Shown here in pieces: positions 10,132 through 21,504 of a DNA stretch of 64,000 nucleotides. The stretch spans positions 241,530,674 through 241,594,673 of the forward strand of contig NC_069657.1 in NCBI RefSeq assembly GCF_027244095.1, read 5' to 3'. Numbering within the stretch: the stretch's first letter is position 1; the number at the start of each line of letters is the position of its first letter. The position numbers were made by a program, and so were the translations under genes. The notes under the pieces are model-generated. The model made no database searches, was not told where the DNA came from, and saw only the letters and a program-made list of their open reading frames with translations. This DNA is from Hemicordylus capensis. Taxonomy: Eukaryota; Chordata; Lepidosauria; Squamata; Cordylidae.

Positions 10132-13100
10132 GTGCCCATGGCTGCTTATCCCAAGAGCTGGCACTTGATAGCCTGCTGCAGAAAGCCAAGAGACCACCAG
10201 GATCCTGAACGGCAGGGGAGTTTTGGCATCAGCACTCCATCAGCCCCTCCCAGAACCAAATGGTACCATCTGTGCAGGAGGAGGGAGGCTTTCGCTGTCA
10301 AGGATGGGAGAGATGCACACAAAAATAGGCAAAGCTCCAGAGCACTTGGAAACCAGTCTGGAGGTGAAGAGATTCTCAGGATTGGGGGGGGGGGATTTAG
10401 GGGTTGGGAATGGAGTATCTTAGAAATTGAGGCCAATAGGTGAGGATGGGAGGCAGAGCAGGTTCCAAGGTAGCTATACTCTTCCTAAACAAAGAGGGTT
10501 TCAGTAAGAAGGAGCTGGGTCCTTTTTGGAAGAAGGACAATGATGGGTGCATTAATATGTCTGCACATTCTTCCTGTTCTTTCCCCCAGATTCATTAGTC
10601 AGCAGTATGCACTGCACCCTCATCTCCTCAGATGAATCAGAGCTGGAGGACCTAAAACTGGGTGAGGAGCTCATGGTGGACCGCTCCACACAGAGGGTCT
10701 GGGAAGACCTGAGCGATACTGAGAGGCAAAGCTCCAGAGCACTTGGAAACCAATCTGGAGGTGAGGAGATGCTCAGGATTTAGCGGTTGAAAATCTCAGA
10801 AATTGAGGCCAATAGGTGAGGATGGGAGGCAGAGCAGGTTCCAAGGTTGCTATACTCTTCCTAAACAAAGAGGGTTTCAGTGAGAAGAACCTGGGTCCTT
10901 TTTGGAAGAAGGACACAGATGGGTGCATTAATATGTCTGCACATTCTTCCTGTTCTTTCCCCCAGATTCATCAGTCAGCAGCATGCACTGCTCCCTTTTC
11001 TCCTCCAGCTCCTACCAGTCTGAGGTGGAGGACTGCAAAGTGGATGAAGAACTAATCAAAATCATCCACAGGCATATGGAGGACAGAGAGGAGGTACAAA
11101 ACCCCACATCCCAGGTGCTTCCTCCACAGGTTGCTTCCATGTTCTGGACCTTTACCTTTCCAATTGCTTTTCTGCCATCAGATGGAAGGGAGGGGGGTGG
11201 GCACGAACGGTGGTTCCACATGACATGTCATATAGGACTGTCACGGTGATATTCCCTGTGAAAATCAGCAATGCCTCTCCCTACCGTCATGATCTTACTG
11301 CATGATGAGACTCAGAATTAAGCCCCATTCAGCACCTGCTCCTTTATTTCATTTCTGCCTCCTCAGTCCTCACTCCTTTCTTTCCAAGTGGCTTCTGCAA
11401 CTTGGGCTGATTCAGAGGCACACAAGTGAACAGGAAACAACTGAGACAAGTGGCAGAAGCGGAGAACAGAAGCCTATTTAAGGATTTCCTTTAAGGGACG
11501 CTAGTCCTGGGAAGCCTCCAGAGTGCCCTGCCTAGATATTCTGGCACTGCCCTTGCATTTTAACTCCCAAATTGCACCACAAAGAGGGTGTGGAAAAAGA
11601 CAAGAGGGCATCATTGAAAATACAGGAAAGTGCTGGGTTGCTCTCCCCTCCGTGTCATCTGGATCCCCTGAAAACACTGAGTGGATGAAATGTGTGCCTC
11701 CGGGACAAAATGACTGGAGCAGAAGCAGCCACGGAGCCTAGAACAATTTCCATGGTGGCCTACAGGATCCCACCCCTTTTGATTCCATCTCCTTTTCAGT
11801 TCTGCCATTTCTCTGTGCATTAGCAGAATGCTATGCAGGGTGGGAAGGTCCTCAATTCTTCTCCATTCAGAGCCACCGTGGGATGGGTGCTGGACCCTAT
11901 CAGAATGTCTTCTCTTACCTAACTGCTTGACTCTCTTGCAACTTCAGAGAGCCAACAATCAGGATGAGGATGTCCATTTCCTGGCTGTCATCTGTGCTTG
12001 CTGCAAGGCTTCATATAAGAGCGGCCAGGAGAGTCTGGATCTCTGCTTGGAAGGTTGTGTGAGGTTGGAAGGAAAGCTCAAGAGTGGGCTGAAATAGCCA
12101 CACTAGGAACCCCCATGAATTGATGCTTCTCTGCTCTGTTTTGGCCCTTGGTCTTTCTCAGGTGGTGATGGAGAAGTCCCCTGTGCAGTCTGGGCCTACC
12201 ATTCTCCTGCTTTATGCCATGGCTGCCGTCTCCCGCCTCAGTTATCTTTTCTGGGAGAAGGGGGATCTCTCTTCACAATAAGCCAAGATGGCTGGCAAAA
12301 AGGGGTGCAGTGAAAGTGGCGAGTGAGGGGAGAAAACCTTCAGACTTGCACAAAAGACACCAGAGCAGTTCAAATAAAGGGGAGAGACTCGGGCAGAAAA
12401 GGAAATGGAAATTGCCTATAAAAAAGAAGGGGTCTTCCCTTTCGCCCACAACACTATCAGTACAAGTGGCTGGGAAAAGAACGGGGATGTATTGGCTCTG
12501 TGATGGGCCCCAGAGGAGTTTTGATTCCTCTGGAAGCTGCTGAAAATCAAGGATTTTTTATTGCTGGACATACAGTAATTCGGGCTAAGCCAGAATGCGG
12601 AGCCATTATTCGGGAGGCAACAGAGTCGTGTCTGAACTGACCCGATAGCCTGCAACGACTTTGGGGTAAATCCAATTGACATGTGGACTCACGCTCTCTA
12701 TTCTGGAGGATATTCAAACTAAAAGCCATGTGTGTAAAAGCTCCAGGTAGGACTTGGGGGGGAGCAAGGTGAGGCAGCAATTTGCACCTCACCTCAGGCT
12801 CCCAAATGCCTTGGGCTGCACCTGAGGATGACAGCCTCTCCCCCACCCTGCATAACTTAACTTCCCCCTCTACCCTGCCAGCAAAATCAAGCCTCCAACT
12901 GACCCAGAGCTAGAGTCTGCGATCCTGCGCTTCGCTGTTCGCGGGGTCATAGAGGTGCAAGCAGGACATGTCCACAAACAGGTACATTCTTATGGAATTC
13001 ATCAAACACACCTCCTGGAGCCATGATTGCTAATTCCCTGAGATACCTTCTATCTTCAGGGGTGCAGTGGGCAAACAAAGCAGAGGAGGTGATTCACGGG

Positions 13101-16100
13101 TGCTGACACAGTCTCTTTCCATCTCCTTCATTGCATGGCCCGTGGGCCGCTGGTGGCCTCGACTTTCCTGTCCTCACTCCCGGCCGACGAGGCGCATGCT
13201 CCCCCATGCCTTCTGCTGTGCCTTCTGAGTAGCAGCGAGAGACGGGAAAGCCAGGAAGGTGCCTGGAGAGCCCCCTCAGTGTGCACACTCCCCGCTCGCC
13301 ACTGGGTCACATGCTGCTAGGGGTGGGGGCACTGGACCAATCACAGGCCTGTGGCAGAAGGCAGAAGGAGATGTGGAAGTGGCAGCAGAATGGGCGAGTG
13401 CCGGCAGCCTCTGCCGCATAACCAGTGAAGGTCACTGGTCTCTTTTGTCATCCGGAATCCATGGAATGGCTTTGATGGAAGGCTCTCGCCTTGACTGTGC
13501 TGAGCTCCTCTTTGTTGACATGCTGGAGGGCGGGGCCTGGGGGGAGTGCCGCAATTACACACTGGCTCTCTCTTTTCTTTCAGGCTCTGCACAAACTCGC
13601 AGCAGACAATCTGGAGCTGATGCTGAGGGGTTTTTTGTCAGAGGCCCCAACCACACAGCATCTCTTGTCCCTCCTGGAGGTAAGAACATTGAAGAGGTGG
13701 TGAGGTGGGAAGGAGAGCCCGGCAGGGAGAGATGGACACCTGGGCCACATGTAGTCAGCGGGAATGCCCGCCATGCACCACTGTGGCTCTTCTGTGATTG
13801 GCAGCCCAACGGAAAAGGCAGGAACATCATGCGCAATCTCATACAACATGCTGTTGAACAGCATCACATATGCTCTACACATCTCTGAATAAAAGCTTGA
13901 TCAGGAACAGTATCCCCAAATCAAAGAGACGCAGGAGAGAAACAACTGAGCAGACTCACCTGTTCCATCCTAGAGATCTCTGGGAAGCCACTCACTTCCT
14001 CTCCTGGACACAAAGGGCTAGACTATACATGCACAGATTCAAGAGGTAAAGCTTCTCCTTGAAAGCACCACTTTAGGGAGCAGGTGGCTGAGCAGATACT
14101 TAAATGCTCCCTGTGGCAAATCAGTACTGCCCTTGACCCTGACTCCCCCCAAAAGGATTCTCAACTTGACTCTTAGCCAATATAAGGGCATAGGGGAAGA
14201 ACTGACACCAGCTCTGTGAAGAAATTCTGCTATACGTGTACAGGAGTGGCTGGAGGAATAGTTTCAAATCCAGGCAAAGGGGCATGAGAAAGCTAGATAG
14301 GTCCCTCACAGGTGCATCACACAGGCTTCCGACACCTCAGTATGAGCAGTTGACAGATTCCCACAGAAAAACAGAGGGCAGAGGAGGAGAGGTGAGAATG
14401 GGAGGAAATCCTACTCCTTCTTTCCAGACCAGAGGCTTCACTGGAGTCCCTGACTAAGTCCATGCGTGAGGCAGTTGTGTGATGAGACCTGGGGATAGTC
14501 AAGAGTTCAGAAGCCGTGACAGAGACAAAAGGAACTTCAAAACTGGACTAATCCTCATGCTCCTCTTTAACAATAACAATGTTTTAAAGGATTCCATAGG
14601 GATAAAAATGAAAGGCAATAGTCCATAGGCATAGACAAAATAGGTTAGGAGGAGGGTTCAGCCCAGGATTATCCCTGACATCAGGGGTCTCTGGCTCCCA
14701 AGAGATGAAGGGTGGCAGTCCATCTTACAGTGGTGGATTGGCAGACAAGCAGACTGGCTGCCTCCACAGACCTGCCACTGCCTTCAGCCACTACGGCTCT
14801 CCTCGACCTGTCATTGTCTCCCCACCCCAACATTGCTTTGCCAGTTACTGCTACTGCCCTTCCACATTTTCCCTCCTTGCCACATCCGATGCTCTGCCTT
14901 TTGCAAAAGGCAACCTCTGGGAATTTTTGGACAACACACACACACACACCGCGGCGAAACACTCAAATGTACTTTAAATGGGCAAGGGTAATCAAGGGCC
15001 AGCAAGAGGAATGAACAGTTTGAACCCCTGAAACCACCCGATTCCCCCCCAAAACCCATGTGGACGGATACTTGGTTTGCGGTTGGTGAGACCGGACACC
15101 ATTTCCCAGTCGCAGAGACTGAAACTGCGGGAACCGTTGGGAAAACTGCAGTTGGCAAGGGATGACTGCACTAGTATAGGCTGGGAACTAGTATAGAGCA
15201 AAAGGAAGTTAGAATTTGTGATGGTTGAAAGCAACATTAAAAAACACAAAAACTAAAAAAAATTGATTGATTGATTTGATTTATATACCGCCCTCCCAGA
15301 AATGGCTCAGGGCTGTTTACATCAAAATCAAAACAAAGAAAATCAATTAACAATTAAAATCAAAACTAAATCAATTAACCAATGGAAATCATTTAAACAT
15401 TAAAATAGTTTAAAACCAACATTACAAATTTAAAACCATAGATCTCATTAGATTATATAATATCTATAGAAAGCAAATGAAACTAGAGAAGTTTACTCTT
15501 CTGGCAATATACCTGTAGGTATCAAGTTCATCCTGTCACCAACCCCTTGCCAAGACAGAGAGGAAAATGCACCCCCTTGGAGGGACCTACTTGTCTATTC
15601 ACGTTAGGAAGGGAAGAGATGACTGGTCTACCCAACCCAGGAATATCAATTGCCAATGAAAGAAGGGGAAGGGCTGACAAAGAAATGTCGATGACAGAGA
15701 TCCCTCTCATTTTCCTTCCTGCTAGAACTCTGCAGAACTCCCCAGTTTGGGCCACAATGTGCCCAAACTGGGAATCTGCATTATGGATTCCAGGAGGGAT
15801 GTGAGCAGATACGCCAGGGAGGGAATCTACCGGCTCCTAGAGGTGCTTCTCCACCACAAAGGTAAGGAAGCTGGTGAGACCAACACTGCTTTCTAGATTA
15901 TTATGTGTTCTATAACAAATGCCTTAGTTTCAAATACCAGTAAATAAGATTATAGCCCCTGGTCTTTTGGCTTCGTCCATTTATATCTACTGATTTCAGC
16001 CGAGTCCCTTGAAAGGTTCTTCAATAAGGATGTGTCCTCCACAAAGATGACTCTACTAGTGAGTGACCAGCAGCTGATTCAGCTGGATTTCCTCATCTCC

Positions 16101-17287
16101 CCTTCTCCACTAGACCCCATCCCATAAGCAAACATGGAGACAATGAGTATACAGGCCCTCTCATAAACCAGACTCGAACCTCTTATTTCTCAAGTCTGGC
16201 TTCGGACCACTGCTGCAATGAGCAATTCCTCTTGGGGGGGAATCCGGAAAAACTTCCAGCCATTTTGTCAGAAACCCCCTATGTCATCAGGATGTATAAC
16301 TATTTAGCCCCTGATGTTTCCTTCTCAGGCCAGAGCAGCAAAGAAGCTGGGGAGCTGGGGAGCCAGAGATGGCAGCAGGATGAGAGAATTCTGGCCTATC
16401 TCAACACAGCCAGAGTTGGGGAGGTAAGAAGATCCCTCTGTGTGGCTCCCTTGGGTTCCAGAATGGCCCGTTGTCCCTCCTTTTGAGAGTGTGAGATGGG
16501 CAGAGGCGTCCTCATCACTTTCTGCATTCAAGAAGTGCCAGAATCAGCATTAGGACATCTTGACAGAACACTCTCCAGAGACACAACGGGCTAAATAACT
16601 GCAGAGCATGTTAGTTCATGGAAACGCAACTTTCAACCTGCTGTAGTGGCATGACACCTTGATAAGATAATGATGATTAATTTGGAATATCTGCATCTAT
16701 CAATGCACATGGTCCTTTCCTGAGTAGCCTGAGCAGAAGAGCAGGTCCTTCCCCAAGCAGCTTGTCATCTCAATTCTGACTGTGGAGGAGATCAAAGAAG
16801 GAAGGAATGAAGAGGGAGAATAGGAGAAGCAGTGCTTATGAGCTGAATGCATGTGAATCAAGTTGCACATCTTTGGGCTTCAGGGGAATTAATTGAGGCT
16901 GATTCTTGATTTTAGGTTTTCAGGGAGATCTTTAACAAAGATCAGCGAAGATCCTTCCTGAGGACCACTCTTTGGGCCATTGATCATCCCCTCCACAGGA
17001 TTGAAGAGGCTGGTCAGATTCTGCTGTACTCCCTCCTGGGCAAGGCCGATGCACTGATGGGGCATGAGGTGAGCCACTGGTTAAGCTGCATGGCAGTGGG
17101 GGTGGGGGATGGCACACAGCCCCAGCCCTTTCCTGTAATCAAAAAGGGCCTCTGATTCTGGCGGGGTGGGCATTTCCCCCATCTCCACAGGAGGAGGAAA
17201 TCAGGAGGAAAATCTGGTGTCGTCTCCGCTTATTTAAAAAGAGCAAAGGGCTGCCTGAAGAACTCCAAGGTCTTTATAGAAACCAAG
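10132..17287 (+). CDS. Maestro/MROH-like HEAT-repeat family gene, partial multi-exon model
   Basis: Exons with matching splice sites are visible at: up to 10363 (start uncertain, ATG at 10132 in frame), 10590-10760, 10966-11093, 11948-12058, 12162-12241, 12882-12981, 13584-13679, 15736 or 15746-15861, 16000-16058, 16329-16423, 16916-17068 and 17191-17287. Phases agree from the first exon to 13679 and again from 16916 to 17287. Typical pieces are 'YAMAAVSRLSKIKPP', 'RGFLSEAPTTQHLLSLLE' and 'DSRRDVSRYAREGIYRLL', the alpha-helical style of maestro heat-like repeat (MROH) proteins, whose molecular role is poorly known. The N-terminal exons are Ser/acidic-rich. Oddities: exon 12162-12241 is followed by TT where GT is expected; at least one exon between 13679 and 15736 is missing; the 16058/16329 junction is out of phase unless another donor is used; no stop exon was found. 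It may be a living gene incompletely resolved or a decaying member. Family placement fairly sure, exact member unknown. Confidence 0.6.
10329..11010 (+). repeat. ~380-390-bp tandem duplication containing an exon of the MROH-like gene
   Basis: The stretch beginning at 10329 repeats from 10727 with high identity through intron and exon ('gcaaagctccagagcacttgg' to 'ttcccccagattcat'). Both acceptors (10589, 10965) and both donors (10363, 10760) are kept and all phases agree. Exons 10590-10760 and 10966-11093 encode related Ser-rich then acidic segments ('DESELEDLKLGEEL' and 'YQSEVEDCKVDEEL'). Confidence 0.8.
15255..15460 (-). repeat. LINE 3' tail (CR1/L2-like), minus strand
   Basis: It contains 'tttatataccgccct' and 'ggctcagggctgtttac', the reverse complement of the 'aaaccgccc...gggcggtatataaa' LINE tail seen at several other sites here. 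It lies in the intron before the exon at 15736. Confidence 0.6.
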
Positions 17288-18340
17288 GTAATCTCTATTT
17301 CCAAGGAATTGGAGCTGGTAAAACCACATCCCTGGAGCCACAGTGCAAGTACTTTCACCCACCGAAACCCATCCCCTGTACCATAGCTGGTCTCAGGAGT
17401 TAAAGGTCCCAAACATATTGCTGTAATGTGTGTGACCCGGACTTCCCAAGGGGTCATGTCTTGATTAGTCAGAAAACCTTATCCAAGTTCTTGCATTAAG
17501 TCATTGCTTTTAAGGCCACATGCACATGTGCAGTGCATCCTGGGAAGATGGAACTTTTGGGAGAGAAATTCCTATAGTTCCTTGCTTTTTCAGGGGCTAC
17601 AGGCTCAAGGCAACATCCAAGGACCTCAAATCTAAATCTAGTAATCCTATTGTGAATGTCACCCTCCTAGTCACCCTCTCCTCCTGTTGCCAGGACCCAG
17701 AAATTCAATGTGGACCTAATGCAGAATTCGGGCGGAATTTATGAACGTGGATGCTTATCTAGAAAATGAATCCACTAATGCGGGATTATTTTCAGAGCCA
17801 ATTTTCAGCGGCCCACCTAACTTCCATGGCACTTAATACAAGCTACACCTATGACTTGCTTTCTAGCTGCATCTTTTATATGCTGTGGCCTCAAATGATT
17901 ACTACCACAGGACTATTCTAGAAAAAAATACCAGCCATGACATAACTCCAACAGAGTTCTTTCTGCGAAAGAACCTACTGCTTTGGAAGCAGATGGTACT
18001 ATTTGCTTTGAGAGCCTAAATGCTAACACCAGCTCCACATACAACTCCTCCACTTATTACATTAGGAGTTCTACAGCGATTCCCATCCCTAACACTTTCC
18101 TTAGTCAAATGGTGCTGGCATCATTATATTTTTCCTTCTCTTCTCTTCCATTCAGGTGACTTACTGATGGACCTTGGCAGTGTAGCTAAGCCGACTACCC
18201 TCCCATGAAACCTTCTTCCTTCCCTCCCATGACACCTTTCCTTCCTTTCCATATGAAACACTCATACTTGAACTATACATCCTTCCACCCTAAACATATC
18301 AAGAGAAAGATCACATATCATCTGAATTAAATGTATCAGT
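17288..18340. other. No further exon recognised downstream of the MROH-like gene
   Basis: I searched for continuation after the donor at 17288 and saw no convincing acceptor-flanked frame. Some of the later part may belong to the Penelope-like remnant. Confidence 0.35.
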
Positions 18341-19065
18341 CATCATGATCAAAATTCTTCAAAGGAATCAGGAAACTGAAATGACACCTTTGAAAATGTG
18401 GATACCCTCAAAGATTACAACATTAATAGGACATCAACCATATCAAGGGATTCTCTACAGAGGCAAAATATGCAAAAAGAAGAGAGGGTCCCATTTTGGT
18501 AGACTTTCATCCTGCCTCACCAGACTATCACCAGGCAATAAAAAGACAGCCACCACCCTGAGAGCTTTTCCCAGAAGTTCAGAATTTGCTTACAGCTAAA
18601 GCTGTTGCTTTCCATCAACCACCTAATCTGTACAGGCAATTACTGAGAGTTGTCCAAAAATCACTCATCAGCAATCCTGGATCACATCACTGTCAATCCA
18701 GCCACTTCATTACTTTCACTTTTCTAAGGGATATCATCACTTTTAGCAGTACCACTACCAAGAAAACCTATTATATCTGGGGGAAACTCACCTATACATC
18801 CACCTGTCGTATATATTAAAGAGTGCAAACATCCATATTGCCATATGCGCTATGAAGGCAAAACATCCTCAGACCTGAAGCCATCTTTCAGGAACCATAA
18901 ATCTGCCATCTCAACAAAGAACAACCTATGGGCAGATATTTCAACTCAGGTCACCATAGCCTCAATGATATGGAGATCTAAGAGCACCTTTCATCCATCT
19001 GCAACATCTGGCCATCACTCTTTTCTTGTCACTTGCCCTTGGACTCTGCTAACATGACATTCTTC
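18341..19065 (+). mobile_element. Penelope-like element remnant, C-terminal linker and GIY-YIG region
   Basis: Frames at 18586-18819 and 18845-19057 resemble the end of Penelope-like proteins. 'PPNLYRQLLRV' is followed by 'NPGSHHC', then 'TTTKKTYYIWGKLTYTSTC', then 'YYIKECKH' and, after Cys-rich spacing, 'YEGKTSSDLKPSFRNHKSAI'. This follows the order RT end, Cys-rich linker, GIY-YIG endonuclease (usually YVGKT/Q and an R..H in the same positions). Stops and a frame change show it is dead. The Tyr before the first Ile and the RT core are not recognisable. Confidence 0.55.
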
Positions 19066-19479
19066 ATTGCCATCTTATGAACTGTATGTGCTCACACACA
19101 TCATGATGAATGATAATGGGAGGAGCCACCATGGGACATCCACACCTACAGCTTCTCTTGCTGCATCATTTTCCCTTTGTTCCATCCACACAGGAGTCTT
19201 TTTGCCAGGAAGTACTGCAGGTATAGGCAATATCAGTAATTCAAGCACCCAGAAAGAAAGAAGAGAAAAATTGATTAGTTAAATAATAATAATTAATTAA
19301 ATAGATTTTTTTTAAAGGCTGTCACATAATAAAGAAATACTCAAACCCACTGAAATAAAACCTTCATAGAGTATCCACATAAGAAATCCACCACTTAATG
19401 GTCCGCATACAAAACAGATCAATAAAATCAATGAATGTAAATTTCCCCACTCCAATTTTTTTTATTCAGAATTATTCTG

Positions 19480-20640
19480 AAGCTTTCAGAATCCTGAGTC
19501 TAACAGAAAGAGATGAATTTTAAAAAAACTTACAATGTTCTCCAGTGCTAAATTTTTAAAAGGGTTATAAAAAGTCATAAATCTTCTAATATTTTCTGTC
19601 CCAGCAGCTCTGAATATCAAATTTAAAAAATCCATGTAGAATACTGAATGATATAAGTAATGAGTACAAATTCCATTAATAATGCTATTTATTAAGCTAA
19701 TGGAGGGATAGAGTCTAAGATAGACAAAAAGAATCCACGAATCTAGAAAAATGCCAGAAATGTTCAATGTCTTTTAAAATCCTTATTCTGATAACACAAA
19801 GACATAAAAAAGCTTCAGTGAAAAGCTATAAATTCCATTCAGACACACCTATCTCTCCAGTCATAGTTTCATTCTGTGAATAGCAGATGAAGGAATTTGG
19901 ACAAAATTTCCAATCAGGGTTTCAATACTGAGTAGTATAGGCAATGAATGCAAGCTCCATTAGTGGTGCTAAACTAATAGACGGCAGGGGGAGGGGGGGG
20001 GACTAAAAATCGAGAAAACATTAGAAAAATTCAAAGTCTTTTAAGAAGCATAATTCTAATAAGAAAAGATCAAGAAAAAGAAAAGCTCCTGCCAGCAGAC
20101 TTCCCCAATGAAAGCTGTAAATTTCGTCTCCATAGGTTCAGTGCTGGTAGTGAAAGCTCTAAAGTGAGAATGTAGTTATCTGGTCATAAAACCCTTCATA
20201 ATGCAAACCAAATAAAGCAGGAGGATCCCTCAAGCAGAACTTAAGCTGATTAACATAAATGCAGAACTCTGTGCCAGAACTATGCAGCAAGATCTTAAGC
20301 AGATCACATTAATCCCTTCCTACTGGCTCTCTTCTCAATACACAATACAGCATAGTTGCCTCCTAAAAAGTCCATGGGAGGTTCAAAAATGATGGAAACA
20401 CAGATACTGAGGAACAAAAATGCAAGGAATCCTGTTAGTACTTATAAGCTCAAAAGGTATTCTCAATTGTGGGAGTGTCATTTAAAACAAAAGGGATAGC
20501 GACAAAAATAGATCTAAAGTCTAATGAAAAAGATTTTAAAAATGGATTTTGAACTTCCCATTCGACTGTCCAGATAATCCAAGGGCTTAGGAAAGAAGAA
20601 AGTTAATTATTAGAGAGGAAGAAACTGACCATGCAAAGAC
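19480..20640. repeat. Diverged interspersed repeat, copy 1
   Basis: It shares ordered blocks with 23880-24960, such as 'gtccatgggaggttcaaaaatgatg' against 'gtcagtaggaggctcaaaagtaataa', followed in both by 'aagctcaaaag', and 'cattagtggtgctaaa' against 'catcagtggtgctaga'. It may be old L1 5' UTR-type sequence but this is a guess. Confidence 0.45.
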
Positions 20641-21504
20641 ATGAAGTATGGATATTTTAAACCCAGAGCCAAGACAAAATTCCCAACCCATGCACACCAA
20701 ATACGAGACGTTTTGGCAAATGTTCATGACTGGCATCTAGAACCTATTATATAAAAAAGAGATGAACAACAGGGAGGAATTTGAGAGAAGGGGAAAAGGT
20801 TAATTTAAAGAGAAGAGGAGATCTTATAAAATACTAAAATGAAATTCCTCAATGAAAAATCAAGCAAACAAACTGCATCTGGAACTCTCAATCTTCTGAA
20901 AACCAAATACATCTTCAGTGCCATAATCTCATGCAATACCATCCAATTAAACTTCAGTTTTAACCCATGATTTGAAAAAAATAGAGAAAAAACAATACCC
21001 TTTAGTATAAAGATTTTCCTCTTCACAAGAATTTTTGATAACAGCTGTTAAATTAACAGGGAATCCATAAAACCAATTCTTCATATTGGAAAAGACTAAT
21101 TACACATACAGGCCAAAAACATAGCAGTAATTATAATTATAGACGAAATGTATAAATGTATAAATTAATTTCCCTAGTCTCTATAATACTTTTGGAAACT
21201 GCAATAACAGGGAATCCAATGGGGGGAAATTAATCAGCTTTCAGTAAAATCTATCTCTTATAAGTTCAACCTAATAGCTTCAACAGATAAATTCACCTAT
21301 ATGCCTTTAAACACAGATTTCCATATTCACCAATATCATACATTTGCTATTTCATCAGAGGGAATAAATTGAATATGTTCATATTAAATAAGCATATAAT
21401 AATAGCTAAAATAACAAACTAAACATATTAGTATAAATTGTGATAATCTAAATGTATACATTTTTATCTTGAAATAAACCAATAGGAATTAAAAATTAGG
21501 GATG
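20641..21504. other. AT-rich, nothing recognised
   Basis: No open frame with a recognisable domain and no clear repeat boundary. Confidence 0.35.

Noticed and set aside
13259-13888. 209-codon frame in the MROH-like gene region
   Set aside because: It crosses the exon at 13584-13679 in a different frame and spans intron sequence; a chance frame.
14236-15249. Overlapping frames between MROH-like exons
   Set aside because: No matching acceptor/donor phases and no similarity to the family; 14430-14480 was considered as an exon but lacks a donor.
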